Assembly: GCA_964528675.1 (NCBI GenBank)
Contig: CAZGTU010000012.1
Coordinates: 17,677 to 81,676, forward strand
DNA from: CAYRTD01 sp964528675
GTDB lineage: Bacteria; Bacteroidota; Bacteroidia; Bacteroidales; GCA-2748055
Reading direction: 5' to 3'
DNA length: 64,000 nucleotides
The translations under genes and the position numbers were made by a program. Position 1 is the stretch's first letter; each line of letters begins with the position of its first letter. Positions 1-8,782 of this stretch are shown in pieces. A model generated the notes under the pieces. The model did not search any database, had not been told where the DNA came from, and worked only from the letters and a program-made list of their open reading frames with translations.

Positions 1-1844
1 TTCTGGATGAAGGTGAAAATATTTCCAGTGGCCTTCTGGACATAGGTATAGGAAGATTGCCGGTATCCAATGAAGAGGAGGCTGAAATCATGCTTAATAA
101 AATAATAAATTATGAGTCACCCGAAAGACAGGGCGAGTGGAGAAACACTATTGTATTTATCGGAGATGATGAAGATAACAATATTCATTTCAACCAGGCT
201 GATGAACTCGCAAGATATGTGGAGGGGAATTATCCCGCCTTTAATGTAAATAAGATATATCTGGATGCCTACCAGCAGGTTTCAACTCCTGTAGGTCAGC
301 GTTATCCGGAAGTCAATAAGGCAATTAACCGGCAGGTAAACAAAGGTGCACTGATTGTTAATTATACAGGACACGGGGGAACTAAGGGACTTGCTCATGA
401 AAGGATTCTGGAAATGAACGATATACAATCATGGAATAATCAAGGAAAACTGCCGCTCTTCATGACAGCGACCTGCGAATTCAGCCGGTTCGATGAACCG
501 GAACTCGTTTCAGCAGGTGAAAAGGTTATCTTGAGTCCTGAAGGAGGGGGAATTGCTCTGTTAACGACCACAAGATTGGTATACGCCGGTCCTAATCACG
601 TGCTTAATGAAAAATTTTACGAGATCGTCTTTGAAAAAAATGAGGAAGGAAAAAATTATTGTCTTGGCGATATCATGAAATATAGTAAAAACAATGCCGG
701 TGTAGGGATCAATAAAAGAAACTTCACCTTGCTGGGCGATCCTGCTATGCGATTAACATATCCATTTCACAATATAGTTGCTGATTCAATTAACCAGGCA
801 ATGATACAGGAGGAGAGTGACACAATCAGGGCGCTCTCGGAAGTGAGAATTACCGGTCATGTTCAGAATGCCGGGGGAGATCTGTTGGACTCATTTAATG
901 GAATCATTTATCCTACAGTATATGATAAACCTTCAGAACAAACTACCCTGGCAAATGACGGGGGATCAAAGAAGAGCTTTAAGGTCAGAAATAATATATT
1001 ATATAAAGGTAAGGCGACTGTTGAGAATGGATATTTCGAGTTTTCGTTTATTGTTCCTAAAGATATTAATTATGCTTACGGTCCGGGTAAAATAAGTTTT
1101 TATTCTTCCGATAGCCTGAAAGATGCATCGGGTGCTTACCTGGATTTTATCGTTGGAGGATCTGAACCTGATCCTGAACCTGATTTCGAAGGCCCGGAAA
1201 TCTCTGTTTATATGAACAACAATTTCTTTGAAGAAGGTGGTCTGACCAACGAAGAACCTGTTCTTTTTGTTGAGGTTTATGATGAACAGGGAATTAATAC
1301 AACCGGCAACGGAATCGGGCATGACATTACCGCCACTCTCAATGGGGATACCCAGAATAGTATTGTTCTGAATGAATTCTACCAGGCAGATCTGAATAGT
1401 TATCAGAGTGGAACCATAATATATCCATTGAGCAACCTGGAAGAGGGAAACTATTTCGTTGAAGTGAAAGTCTGGGATATTTTTAATAATTCGGCCACCG
1501 GATCAACCGAGTTTGTAGTGGTTAAATCTGATGAGATGCTGCTGCAAAATTTAAAGAATTATCCGAATCCATTTAAAGAAAGCACTTATTTTACCTTTGA
1601 GCATAATAAATCAGACCAGGATCTGGATATCACCATCGATATTTTTGATATGAGCGGTGCACTTGTGCGGACTATCAAAGCTAAAGAATATGGAGCGGGT
1701 TTTCGTTCTCAGCCTGTGTACTGGAATGGGAAAAATGAAAGTGGAAACCAGAGCCGGCAAGGGGTCTATCTTTATCGTATCAGGGTAACGAGTTCTGATG
1801 GCAGGGAAGGGGTTGAAACAGGAAGATTAATTATATTACGTTAA
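1..1844 (+). CDS. porU: T9SS sortase PorU, C-terminal part (partial)
   Basis: The open frame runs in from the left edge (codons from base 3), so only about 613 C-terminal residues are visible; family members usually exceed 1,100. It is a gingipain-like (C25) cysteine peptidase. Visible motifs are DIGIGRLPVS near the edge, the catalytic His in NYTGHGGTKG and the catalytic Cys in ATCEFSRFDEP, followed by beta-sandwich sequence and a C-terminal T9SS-type domain starting at NYPNPFKES. In type IX secretion PorU sits on the outer membrane with PorV, cuts the sorting domain off cargo and attaches cargo to anionic LPS. The neighbouring porV and ispF repeat the gene order I recall from Porphyromonas gingivalis, which strongly supports the call. 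Confidence 0.93.
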   Translation, partial: LDEGENISSGLLDIGIGRLPVSNEEEAEIMLNKIINYESPERQGEWRNTIVFIGDDEDNNIHFNQADELARYVEGNYPAFNVNKIYLDAYQQVSTPVGQRYPEVNKAINRQVNKGALIVNYTGHGGTKGLAHERILEMNDIQSWNNQGKLPLFMTATCEFSRFDEPELVSAGEKVILSPEGGGIALLTTTRLVYAGPNHVLNEKFYEIVFEKNEEGKNYCLGDIMKYSKNNAGVGINKRNFTLLGDPAMRLTYPFHNIVADSINQAMIQEESDTIRALSEVRITGHVQNAGGDLLDSFNGIIYPTVYDKPSEQTTLANDGGSKKSFKVRNNILYKGKATVENGYFEFSFIVPKDINYAYGPGKISFYSSDSLKDASGAYLDFIVGGSEPDPEPDFEGPEISVYMNNNFFEEGGLTNEEPVLFVEVYDEQGINTTGNGIGHDITATLNGDTQNSIVLNEFYQADLNSYQSGTIIYPLSNLEEGNYFVEVKVWDIFNNSATGSTEFVVVKSDEMLLQNLKNYPNPFKESTYFTFEHNKSDQDLDITIDIFDMSGALVRTIKAKEYGAGFRSQPVYWNGKNESGNQSRQGVYLYRIRVTSSDGREGVETGRLIILR

Positions 1845-1888
1845 AAATGTAATTTTTCTGAACATTAAGAGTTATTAAGGTATTATTT

Positions 1889-1905
1889 ATTCTGAGCATC
1901 AGAAT
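1889..1905 (+). terminator. Weak terminator-like hairpin after porU
   Basis: ATTCTGA and TCAGAAT form a 7-bp stem with a 3-base loop, followed by an A/T-rich run. It lies 45 bases after the porU stop. The T tract is poor, so termination may be partial. Confidence 0.3.
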
Positions 1906-1996
1906 ATATTTTAAATTTTCTTGTTAATCAGATGATTAAGCAGAAATAAATAGCGATAACAATTGAATAACCGACGGCATTTTTCTTTTTTTCTAT

Positions 1997-2004
1997 TATA
2001 TTTG
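1997..2004 (+). promoter_or_regulatory. Bacteroidota-type -7 box before porV
   Basis: TATATTTG matches the Bacteroidota -7 consensus TAnnTTTG and lies 22 bases before the porV ATG. I see no convincing TTTG -33 element at the usual spacing, so this rests on one box. Confidence 0.4.
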
Positions 2005-2026
2005 CTGTCTCATAAAAGTTAAAAGA

Positions 2027-3241
2027 ATGTTTTTTAGATTGAATTTGAAGAGATTCCTTATTCTGTTAAGCATTACAGGATTATTTGCCACCGCTTCATT
2101 TGGTCAGATAACAACCGGCGAACTAACCGGAGAGATAAATGTGATACAATCTGCGGTTCCTTTTTTAACAATTGCCCCGGATTCACGTTCAGGAGCTATG
2201 GGTGATGTGGGCGCAGCCACTGCTCCTGACATAAATTCGCAGCACTGGAATCCTGCCAAATATGTTTTCATGGAAGGGCAGGGAGGAGCCGCACTATCCT
2301 ATACCCCATGGTTAAGGAGGCTTATACCTGACATCAATCTTGCTTATCTTGTAGGATATAAAAAGCTGGACGGATTACAATCCATCTCAGCATCGTTAAG
2401 ATATTTTTCTTTAGGTAATATAGTTTTTACCGATATCTATGGAACCGCCCAGGGACAGTTCAATCCTAATGAATTTGCAATTGATGTGGCATATTCCCGG
2501 TTATTTTCGGATAATTTTTCAGGTGCTATATTGTTCCGGTTTATACGATCTGATCTTACCGGCGGTAAAAGTGTTGGAGATGTAGAATCCAAAGCTGCAA
2601 TAGCAGTGGCCTCCGATCTGTCTTTTTATTATACTGATGATATTGATCTCGGGGCAAACGATGGGCGTTTGTCATTCGGTACCAATATTTCCAATATGGG
2701 TAATAAAATTTCCTACACGGAAACACAGGAACCTGCTTTTCTTCCTATTAACTGGAGACTGGGAGGAAACCTGGACCTTGAGATAGATGATTATAATAGT
2801 TTTTCTTTTGCCCTTGATCTGAACAAACTTCTGGTTCCCACTCCCCCGGTATACAGCGACACAGCAGAAGACTTGATTATGCATGGGATGGATCCCAATG
2901 TTAGTGTGCCGCTGGGAATGCTACAGTCTTTTTACGATGCTCCCGGTGTTGAACTGGAGGACGGTACCCGCAGTGTGTTCAGGGAAGAGCTTCACGAAAT
3001 CACTTACAGTCTTGGTGTGGAATACTGGTATCGGGAGCAGTTTGCTATCCGGGGTGGTTACTTCCATGAGCACAGGAATAAAGGAAACAGAAAGTATTTT
3101 TCGCTTGGTGTGGGACTAAAGTTGAATGTATTTGAACTGGATTTTGCATACCTTATCCCCACATACCAGAACAATCCGCTTGCCAATACACTCCGGTTTA
3201 CCATTGGATTTGACTTTGATAAATACCGGGCAGCTAATTAG
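2027..3241 (+). CDS. porV: T9SS outer-membrane shuttle protein PorV
   Basis: A 404-residue protein with an N-terminal signal peptide (hydrophobic LILLSITGLFATASFG). The mature part starts with the family-typical stretch around AVPFLTIAPDSRSGAMGDVG and NSQHWNPAKYVFM, and the rest alternates like a FadL-type beta barrel, ending in FTIGFDFDKY. PorV collects cargo from the T9SS translocon and passes it to PorU. It follows porU by 182 bp with its own -7 box, so it may be transcribed separately as well as by read-through. The TAG stop lies inside the end of the palindromic element at 3237-3441. Confidence 0.93.
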   Translation: MFFRLNLKRFLILLSITGLFATASFGQITTGELTGEINVIQSAVPFLTIAPDSRSGAMGDVGAATAPDINSQHWNPAKYVFMEGQGGAALSYTPWLRRLIPDINLAYLVGYKKLDGLQSISASLRYFSLGNIVFTDIYGTAQGQFNPNEFAIDVAYSRLFSDNFSGAILFRFIRSDLTGGKSVGDVESKAAIAVASDLSFYYTDDIDLGANDGRLSFGTNISNMGNKISYTETQEPAFLPINWRLGGNLDLEIDDYNSFSFALDLNKLLVPTPPVYSDTAEDLIMHGMDPNVSVPLGMLQSFYDAPGVELEDGTRSVFREELHEITYSLGVEYWYREQFAIRGGYFHEHRNKGNRKYFSLGVGLKLNVFELDFAYLIPTYQNNPLANTLRFTIGFDFDKYRAAN

Positions 3242-3441
3242 TGTCTGTCCATAATGTCCGATATCCGCCCCGATGGCTATCGGGGCTGCAAAAATTTTAA
3301 TTCCTTATATCCGCCAGGGCGGATACTGCGGATTAAAATTTTTGCACGCCCCCGTAAAGGAACGGGGCAGGCTTTGATCTCGAACATTCTGTTCCGATAG
3401 CTATCGGAACAGACACTCGACTTTATTGACAGACACTAATT
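3237..3441. repeat. 205-bp palindromic element, left of ispF
   Basis: It is bounded by perfect 14-bp inverted ends, AATTAGTGTCTGTC and GACAGACACTAATT. Inside are nested hairpins: CCCCGATGGCTATCGGGG, a TGCAAAAATTTTAAT / ATTAAAATTTTTGCA pair enclosing ATCCGCCAGGGCGGAT, and GTTCCGATAGCTATCGGAAC. There is no open reading frame of note. Bases 3243-3264 recur inverted at 4012-4033. It looks like a non-coding repeat (MITE- or REP-like). Confidence 0.75.
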
Positions 3442-3472
3442 AATCTGTATTGTCCGGAATTATTTTTTTATT

Positions 3473-3955
3473 ATGAGTTTACGAATAGGCACCGGTTATG
3501 ATGTGCATGTCCTTGAAAGAGGACTTCCTTTATTTATTGGAGGTGTTAAAATTAAACATTCTCACGGCCTTGTAGGTCACTCCGATGCTGATGTTCTTCT
3601 TCATGCAATCAGTGATGCTTTGCTGGGTGCACTTGCCCTTGGAGATTTAGGTAAACATTTTCCGGATAATTCCGATGAATTTAAGGGAATTGACAGCAAA
3701 GTTTTATTGAAGAAAAGCTATGATATGATTAAAGCTAAAGGTTTCCTTCTCGAAAACCTCGATAGTACTGTTATCCTGGAACTTCCAAAACTTAGTCCTT
3801 ACATAGGAGATATACGGAAAACCATTGCAACCGTGATGGGGACAGATATTGAAAATATTTCTGTGAAAGCCACCACAACCGAGAAACTTGGTTTTACCGG
3901 TCGAAAAGAAGGCATTGCTGCAGAAGCTGTTGTTTTATTAAAAAGCCGGAACTAA
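3473..3955 (+). CDS. ispF: 2-C-methyl-D-erythritol 2,4-cyclodiphosphate synthase
   Basis: At 160 residues this is the normal family length. It carries the start GTGYDVHVLERG with the metal-binding D-x-H, the second metal/substrate segment VGHSDADVLLHAISDALLGA, and the C-terminal substrate loop with KATTTEKLGFTGRKEG. IspF converts CDP-methylerythritol phosphate to the 2,4-cyclodiphosphate, the fifth step of the MEP isoprenoid pathway, in the cytoplasm as a homotrimer. It stands alone between two palindromic elements, but its place after porU-porV matches the order in related genomes, so it was not moved here recently. Confidence 0.97.
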   Translation: MSLRIGTGYDVHVLERGLPLFIGGVKIKHSHGLVGHSDADVLLHAISDALLGALALGDLGKHFPDNSDEFKGIDSKVLLKKSYDMIKAKGFLLENLDSTVILELPKLSPYIGDIRKTIATVMGTDIENISVKATTTEKLGFTGRKEGIAAEAVVLLKSRN

Positions 3956-3960
3956 GCTGA

Positions 3961-4038
3961 ATAGAGTCTGTGAATAAAATTGAGTGTCTGACCCGATAGC
4001 TATCCGGGCAGATATCGGACATTATGGACAGACTCTAT
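3961..4038. repeat. 78-bp palindromic element, right of ispF
   Basis: Perfect 11-bp inverted ends, ATAGAGTCTGT and ACAGACTCTAT, enclose an inner AGTGTCTG copy and the palindrome CCGATAGCTATCCGG. Bases 4012-4033 are the exact reverse complement of 3243-3264 in the element left of ispF, so the two are relatives in opposite orientation. Confidence 0.75.
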
Positions 4039-4065
4039 ATAATTATTTTTAGCGTTGTTCAAGAC

Positions 4066-6006
4066 TTAATAAAAATATATCTCAGGAAACTCCAGCAACC
4101 TTCTTTCTATTGTTTTCTCCAGGAAAGAAATGTCATCCTTTAAATTTTCTTCCTGTTCATAAAAGCTGCTTAGCTTTACAAGTGAGAGGATGGATTTATA
4201 ATATTTAAGCGTTTGAATATCCCTTGGATTGTCATCTTTTAATTCCGTTTTAAGAATATTTTTTTCCATCTCAATAAAATATTCTTCAAAAGCTTTTTTT
4301 CCTAATTCTTCAGTCTCTTCTGTGTTATAAAGGTTATCGATAAGAAAAAGATAATAATAGTTAATTCCTGTTTTTTGGGGAGGATATTTTTCGATAAACT
4401 CCAGTATCATTTTCTGTTTTCTTTTGTTATCTTCATGAAATTCTGCAGTGTAAATCCGGATAAAGCTGGCTTCCAGCAAAAGATTGAAAATAATGGTTCG
4501 TGAAAAAAAATCGGATCCCGGGGCATAAAGGCTTGTGTTTTTTACCATATCATTAATGGCAAGAGTGTCAAAGTAATGATCTTCAAAAAAAATGGTGTTT
4601 GGGCCTTTTCGCTCGAGGCTGTAGTATAATCCTTTATCCACAAGGTGTGCCTTATCAAACATAGACTTGAAACGTGGCTGCATTCCTTTACTGAAGTATA
4701 GGTGCCGTTTCCCGAGCTGGCTGTGTACTATATTCTGCAGTAAATACTCTGAGGTAGAAATCACGTTACCCTTTTTTCCACTGACCATTTTGAGGGTATC
4801 AACAAGCCCTTCATCTGTAACATAATCAATAATATAATTTCCATAAGGAATAGTGATAACAGGATTGTTCTCTTTAAGCTGACGGGCAAGCGAGATTTGA
4901 ACATTCCTAAACAAAAGATCACGAGGTGTTTCATCTTCTATAAGCAAGGTATGTTCAGCAAGCGTAATAATTAATTTTTTTTCATCCAAAATACTTTCCA
5001 GACTTTGTGCTGTATTCCTTTTTCTTGTTAGAAGAAGATAATAAAGGGGATCACGTAAAAGGGAAAGGTTTACTATATTAATGTCTTTTCGAAAACCCTT
5101 TGACTCCTGGAGCCAGATAAGGGGATAGGTATCGTTATCCCCATTGGTAAATAATATGCTGTTTTTCTCAAGAGGAGAAAGTATCTCATATGCATATCGT
5201 TCCCAAAATTCATGGTATAACTGCTTATCTCCGACAGATTCAAGGAATTTGTCGGCTTCTTTTTCGAAACCAAATATTTGCAGCTCATAAAAGCTGTCCA
5301 TTACTTCATTGGCATATTTAATATCCATTAAACCAACAAGGGTTTTGTAATCCGGGGATCTTTCATACAGAATGCGAAGATAATAGGATGATTTTTCAGC
5401 ATATTCCAGATATAGTTTAGCATCCCTTTTTTCAGCTCTTACACCCCGGGCTTTTGTCGGATCGGAATATTGAGAATGGGACCAGAAAATATCCGAAGCC
5501 TTTTGAGCATATGCCCTTCCGAGACCATATAATTCATTGTCGGATAAAGTTGCCGTTTTCTTTTGTTCGTAATATTTTATGACATCATCCATCCATCCCG
5601 AATAACCATAAAAGGGTTGAATGGCAAAATCATAGAGATCCTGGTTTGAAATTAGTTCCGTAATGAGAATGTCTTTGTCGTTTTTATGCGGATCTATGTG
5701 GGGTGGGAATTTATTATCATAAGACCAGATTGTGATCCGATTTGGATTTTTGTATGAAAGATATTGGGGTGTAACATGCCAGCCTGATGGATCCCGGATG
5801 AAGTTAAAACGATAGAAATCCTCGTTTCTGTAATTATTCAGTTCAAAATTCTGGGCAAAAACCTTCGCTATTTCTTCCAGTTTAGGATATCTGTATGGAT
5901 CGCGAAAGTCCTGTCCGATTAGCCTGGTAGAGAAATGGAGCAGAATGCTGATCCAGATCAGATGAGAAAAGAGTGTTTTTATGTCTTTTTTGTAAAAACT
6001 TATCAT
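4066..6006 (-). CDS. Soluble homologue of the DUF2723 C-terminal region
   Basis: A 646-residue protein with one N-terminal hydrophobic segment (LIWISILLHFSTRLIG) that is probably a signal peptide or anchor; no other membrane helices are visible. The middle has ILFTNGDNDTYPLIWLQES and INIVNLSLL, later RHLYFSKG and a LVDKGLYYSLERKG segment. These resemble the order of motifs in the C-terminal extracytoplasmic part of large Bacteroidota DUF2723 (TMEM260-like) membrane proteins, but the multi-helix membrane domain is absent. Residues about 140-240 look helical and TPR-like. The function is unknown; a role next to protein glycosylation would be inference. It is a single gene on the minus strand, divergent from the thioredoxin gene at 6182. 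Confidence 0.6.
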   Translation of the reverse strand: MISFYKKDIKTLFSHLIWISILLHFSTRLIGQDFRDPYRYPKLEEIAKVFAQNFELNNYRNEDFYRFNFIRDPSGWHVTPQYLSYKNPNRITIWSYDNKFPPHIDPHKNDKDILITELISNQDLYDFAIQPFYGYSGWMDDVIKYYEQKKTATLSDNELYGLGRAYAQKASDIFWSHSQYSDPTKARGVRAEKRDAKLYLEYAEKSSYYLRILYERSPDYKTLVGLMDIKYANEVMDSFYELQIFGFEKEADKFLESVGDKQLYHEFWERYAYEILSPLEKNSILFTNGDNDTYPLIWLQESKGFRKDINIVNLSLLRDPLYYLLLTRKRNTAQSLESILDEKKLIITLAEHTLLIEDETPRDLLFRNVQISLARQLKENNPVITIPYGNYIIDYVTDEGLVDTLKMVSGKKGNVISTSEYLLQNIVHSQLGKRHLYFSKGMQPRFKSMFDKAHLVDKGLYYSLERKGPNTIFFEDHYFDTLAINDMVKNTSLYAPGSDFFSRTIIFNLLLEASFIRIYTAEFHEDNKRKQKMILEFIEKYPPQKTGINYYYLFLIDNLYNTEETEELGKKAFEEYFIEMEKNILKTELKDDNPRDIQTLKYYKSILSLVKLSSFYEQEENLKDDISFLEKTIERRLLEFPEIYFY

Positions 6007-6181
6007 GTTATACTAAAATCCTGATAAAATTCGTTGAAATCAAACTGATTAATTAACTTAACACTTTCAATAAATATTATCTATAGATCAAAAAAGTTTA
6101 TCGAAGGTAATATACAAAGTAATTTTTATTCAGGTTTAACAATCAGTCTAAATACGAATATTTTTAAAGATTGAAGCTGAA

Positions 6182-7591
6182 ATGAAGAAAATACCCGTCT
6201 TTTTGTTTGTCCTTTTAGTATATTCTTATATTTCATTAAATGCTCAACAATACGAAATTAAAATAAATATTCCGGATTATTCCGGAAAAAGAGCTTACCT
6301 GGCATTGCTTCAGGGTGATGAGAGTGTTCTTGTGGACTCAACTGTGGTGAGCAACGGAAAGATTGAATTTTTATTTGATAAAGAAAAAGCTCTGGGATTA
6401 TACCGGCTTTTTCTTTCCGATCCTGCCCTTTCTCAAATGCAACGGAGAGAACCTGTTCATTTCGATTTTATTTTCAATCGGGAAAACATTGAATTAATGA
6501 GCAGTTACTCATCACTTCTTAAGGATATGGTAGTATTCAGATCCAGGGAAAACAAAAAATATTTTGACTTTTTAAGACTTAAATCTGATTACCGTCGCCA
6601 TTTAAGTCTCTTACTCCCTTTGACTGAAGTCTATGATAGCACAGACAGTTTCTTTTCCTCTCTCAGGAGGGAATTACTGAATGTACAACTGGATTATAAT
6701 GATTCTCTCGTGAAATTGGCAAATACAGATCCCCATATGCTCGTTTCTTCATTAATTGCTTTAAATAGAGAACCTGTTTTTGATCCCGGGAAACACGAGA
6801 ATCTGACAGGTTTTATGAGAGAAAATTATCTTGCCACTGTGAGTTTTACAGATGAGAGGCTTCTTAATACAAATGCAATCACTCAAAAGGTCATTTCATA
6901 TTTAAGTTTTTATCGTGGACAAGAAATGAACAGGCAGGAACAGGAAAAAGCTTTTATTCAGGCTGTTGATAAGATCATGGAAGAGGTGAGTTATAACCAG
7001 GAAATCTATGATTTTGTTCTTGATTATCTCATCGATGGATTTGAACAATTTCAGATGGAAGAAGTGCTGGTCCATATTGCGGATAATCATCTAACCGGGG
7101 AATGTAAAACAGAAAGTGAAGAAATTGCAAAAGAAAGACTGGAAGCCTACCAGAAAATGGCTCCGGGAAAAAAGGTCCCTGATATTAATCTTCTCGATCC
7201 TTTCGATACCCCTCATCGTTTATCTTCCCTTGAAAATGAAATGATCCTTTTAATTTTCTGGTCATCAGAATGTCCCCACTGCACCAATCTTTTACCGCGT
7301 CTTAATAAATGGTATAATAAAGAGAAGGAAAACTATGATCTGGGTATTTATACCGTATCGATTGATGATAGCAGAATTGATTGGGAGGAATTCGTCCTGA
7401 TGAATGAACTGGATTGGATCAATGTTTATGATCCGGAAGGATGGGAAAGCACCACCTCTCAAAGGTATAATATTTATGCAACTCCTACCATGTTACTATT
7501 GAACAAGGATCTGAAGATTATAGCTAAACCTATAACCTTCAGAGATGTGAAGCAGGCTATTGAAGATGAGACTCGAATCGTGAATAATTAA
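6182..7591 (+). CDS. Periplasmic TlpA-like thiol-disulfide protein
   Basis: A 469-residue exported protein with signal peptide (PVFLFVLLVYSYISLNAQ). Residues 25-120 resemble the small beta domain (DUF4369-like) often fused to Bacteroidota TlpA proteins, a helical linker follows, and residues about 325-465 form an AhpC/TlpA thioredoxin domain. That domain has the redox motif SSECPHCTNLLP (C-P-H-C) and a cis-proline at YATPTMLLL. It probably reduces or isomerises disulfides in the periplasm. It is transcribed alone and converges on the hvf locus, with only 49 bp between this stop and the end of the shortened hvfC. Confidence 0.8.
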   Translation: MKKIPVFLFVLLVYSYISLNAQQYEIKINIPDYSGKRAYLALLQGDESVLVDSTVVSNGKIEFLFDKEKALGLYRLFLSDPALSQMQRREPVHFDFIFNRENIELMSSYSSLLKDMVVFRSRENKKYFDFLRLKSDYRRHLSLLLPLTEVYDSTDSFFSSLRRELLNVQLDYNDSLVKLANTDPHMLVSSLIALNREPVFDPGKHENLTGFMRENYLATVSFTDERLLNTNAITQKVISYLSFYRGQEMNRQEQEKAFIQAVDKIMEEVSYNQEIYDFVLDYLIDGFEQFQMEEVLVHIADNHLTGECKTESEEIAKERLEAYQKMAPGKKVPDINLLDPFDTPHRLSSLENEMILLIFWSSECPHCTNLLPRLNKWYNKEKENYDLGIYTVSIDDSRIDWEEFVLMNELDWINVYDPEGWESTTSQRYNIYATPTMLLLNKDLKIIAKPITFRDVKQAIEDETRIVNN

Positions 7592-7640
7592 AAATTACAT
7601 TTACTTAGTAGCATCTTACAGGGAATTTATGCATTAGATT

Positions 7641-7844
7641 TCAAGTGTTATTTTCTTTTTCGCCCAGAACCTGAAGCATTAAAGGATAAGCCTGATGCAT
7701 GGTGTTTTTAACAACATTGAATACCAGTCTTCGGTAATGATGTAAACGGTTTTCAATCACTCCGGGTATATTTTGGTTTACACCCGTGCGACAATATTCT
7801 CCAAGCTGATTTTGAGCTTTAGCCGTGGGTTTTTGAAGATTCAT
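7641..7844 (-). pseudogene. hvfC: HvfC-like (DUF2063) protein, N-terminal fragment only
   Basis: Only 67 residues: the N-terminal part of a DUF2063/HvfC-like partner protein (about GEYCRTG, VIENRLHHYRRLVFNVVKNT, AYPLMLQVLGEKE). Complete HvfC proteins are about 250 residues. The frame stops just where the family continues, and no continuation is visible in another frame in the 49 bp before the convergent neighbour, so most of the DUF2063 domain and all of the C-terminal domain are absent. The ATG overlaps the end of hvfB by 26 bp and has an unusually good Shine-Dalgarno sequence, GGGAGG, about 7 bases upstream, which suggests selected translation when the gene was whole. It may be a remnant or a truly minimal partner; an assembly error cannot be excluded. 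Confidence 0.6.
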
Positions 7845-8664
7845 GATATACCTCCCAATGACTTTTTGTTATTTGTCTAAGCTTTGATAATTCGGCATTC
7901 AGGGCATCCATCTCATTGAAATTGTAATCTCTCTCCAGTAAAACCGGAACCGGTTTCATTTTGCTCACGGTCCATTCAAATAACTCATAAACCGGATCGA
8001 TAATTGGTTGTCCATGGGTGTCAATAATGAGATCAGGTTCTACCTGCTCATGGCCGGCCATATGAATATAGGCAACCTTATCCAGGGGTAATTGAGATAT
8101 GAAATGGTAAGGATCATACTTGTGATTAAATCCATTGACATAAACATTATTTACATCAAGGAGTAGTTGACAATCGGCTTCTTTTACGATTTCTTTTATA
8201 AAATCCAATTCACTCATCTCTGCAGCAACAGGTGTGTAATACGATACGATTTCAATTGCAATATTCCTTTCAAGTATTTCCTGTGCCTGCCTTATTCTGC
8301 CAGCCACATGATAGACCGCATCTTCTCTGAAAGGTATTGGAAGAAGATCATACATGTGCGCGTTCTGACTTTTTGTATAACTCAGATGTTCAGAAAAGAT
8401 CTGTACATCGTATTTAATGAGGAATTTTTTCAATTCATCCAGAAAATCCATGTCTAGCTCATCCGGACTGCCCAGAGACATGGAAAGTCCGTGACAGGTG
8501 ACCGGGTATTTTTCCGATGCTCTCTCAAGGATCTTTTTCCAGTAGCCTCCGATCCCCATCCAATTTTCCGGGGCGAATTCGATAAAATCCGGATTTAGTT
8601 TGTCCGAATCTAACAAGGTATCTGCGATATCTCTTCTAAAACCTATTCCTGTTGATGTTTTCAT
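7819..8664 (-). CDS. hvfB: MNIO-family (DUF692) RiPP-modifying oxidase, HvfB-like
   Basis: About 281 residues from the ATG at 8664; a GTG 24 bases upstream is also open but less likely. It is a TIM-barrel multinuclear non-heme iron oxidase of the DUF692 family. Expected metal-ligand segments are in order: CHGLSMS (H58), FSEHLSYT (E92, H93), DVNNVYVN (D170, N172/N173), YIHMAGHEQ (H201, H205), DTHGQ (D215, H217) and LLERDYN (E244). Family members oxidise cysteines of a precursor peptide to oxazolone/thioamide or thiooxazole groups that bind copper. The precursor-like gene lies 118 bp upstream and the HvfC-like fragment overlaps its 3' end, so the substrate assignment is by context. Confidence 0.85.
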   Translation of the reverse strand: MKTSTGIGFRRDIADTLLDSDKLNPDFIEFAPENWMGIGGYWKKILERASEKYPVTCHGLSMSLGSPDELDMDFLDELKKFLIKYDVQIFSEHLSYTKSQNAHMYDLLPIPFREDAVYHVAGRIRQAQEILERNIAIEIVSYYTPVAAEMSELDFIKEIVKEADCQLLLDVNNVYVNGFNHKYDPYHFISQLPLDKVAYIHMAGHEQVEPDLIIDTHGQPIIDPVYELFEWTVSKMKPVPVLLERDYNFNEMDALNAELSKLRQITKSHWEVYHESSKTHG

Positions 8665-8680
8665 GATTTTTTGTTTTAAA

Positions 8681-8761
8681 GAATTCACGTTGGGTTCCCA
8701 GTCTTAACATACACCCAATGACATTCAAACTTCTCATCGACCGGTATCCGAACGTGAATTC
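8681..8761 (-). promoter_or_regulatory. Long-range stem between hvfA and hvfB
   Basis: GAATTCACGTT (8681-8691) and AACGTGAATTC (8751-8761) are perfect 11-bp inverted repeats with a 59-base loop, filling most of the hvfA-hvfB gap. There is no T tract. In the transcript this could hold back or process the message so that more precursor than enzyme is made; that role is inference. Confidence 0.45.
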
Positions 8762-8782
8762 TAAGATTTCATACTGCCTTTT

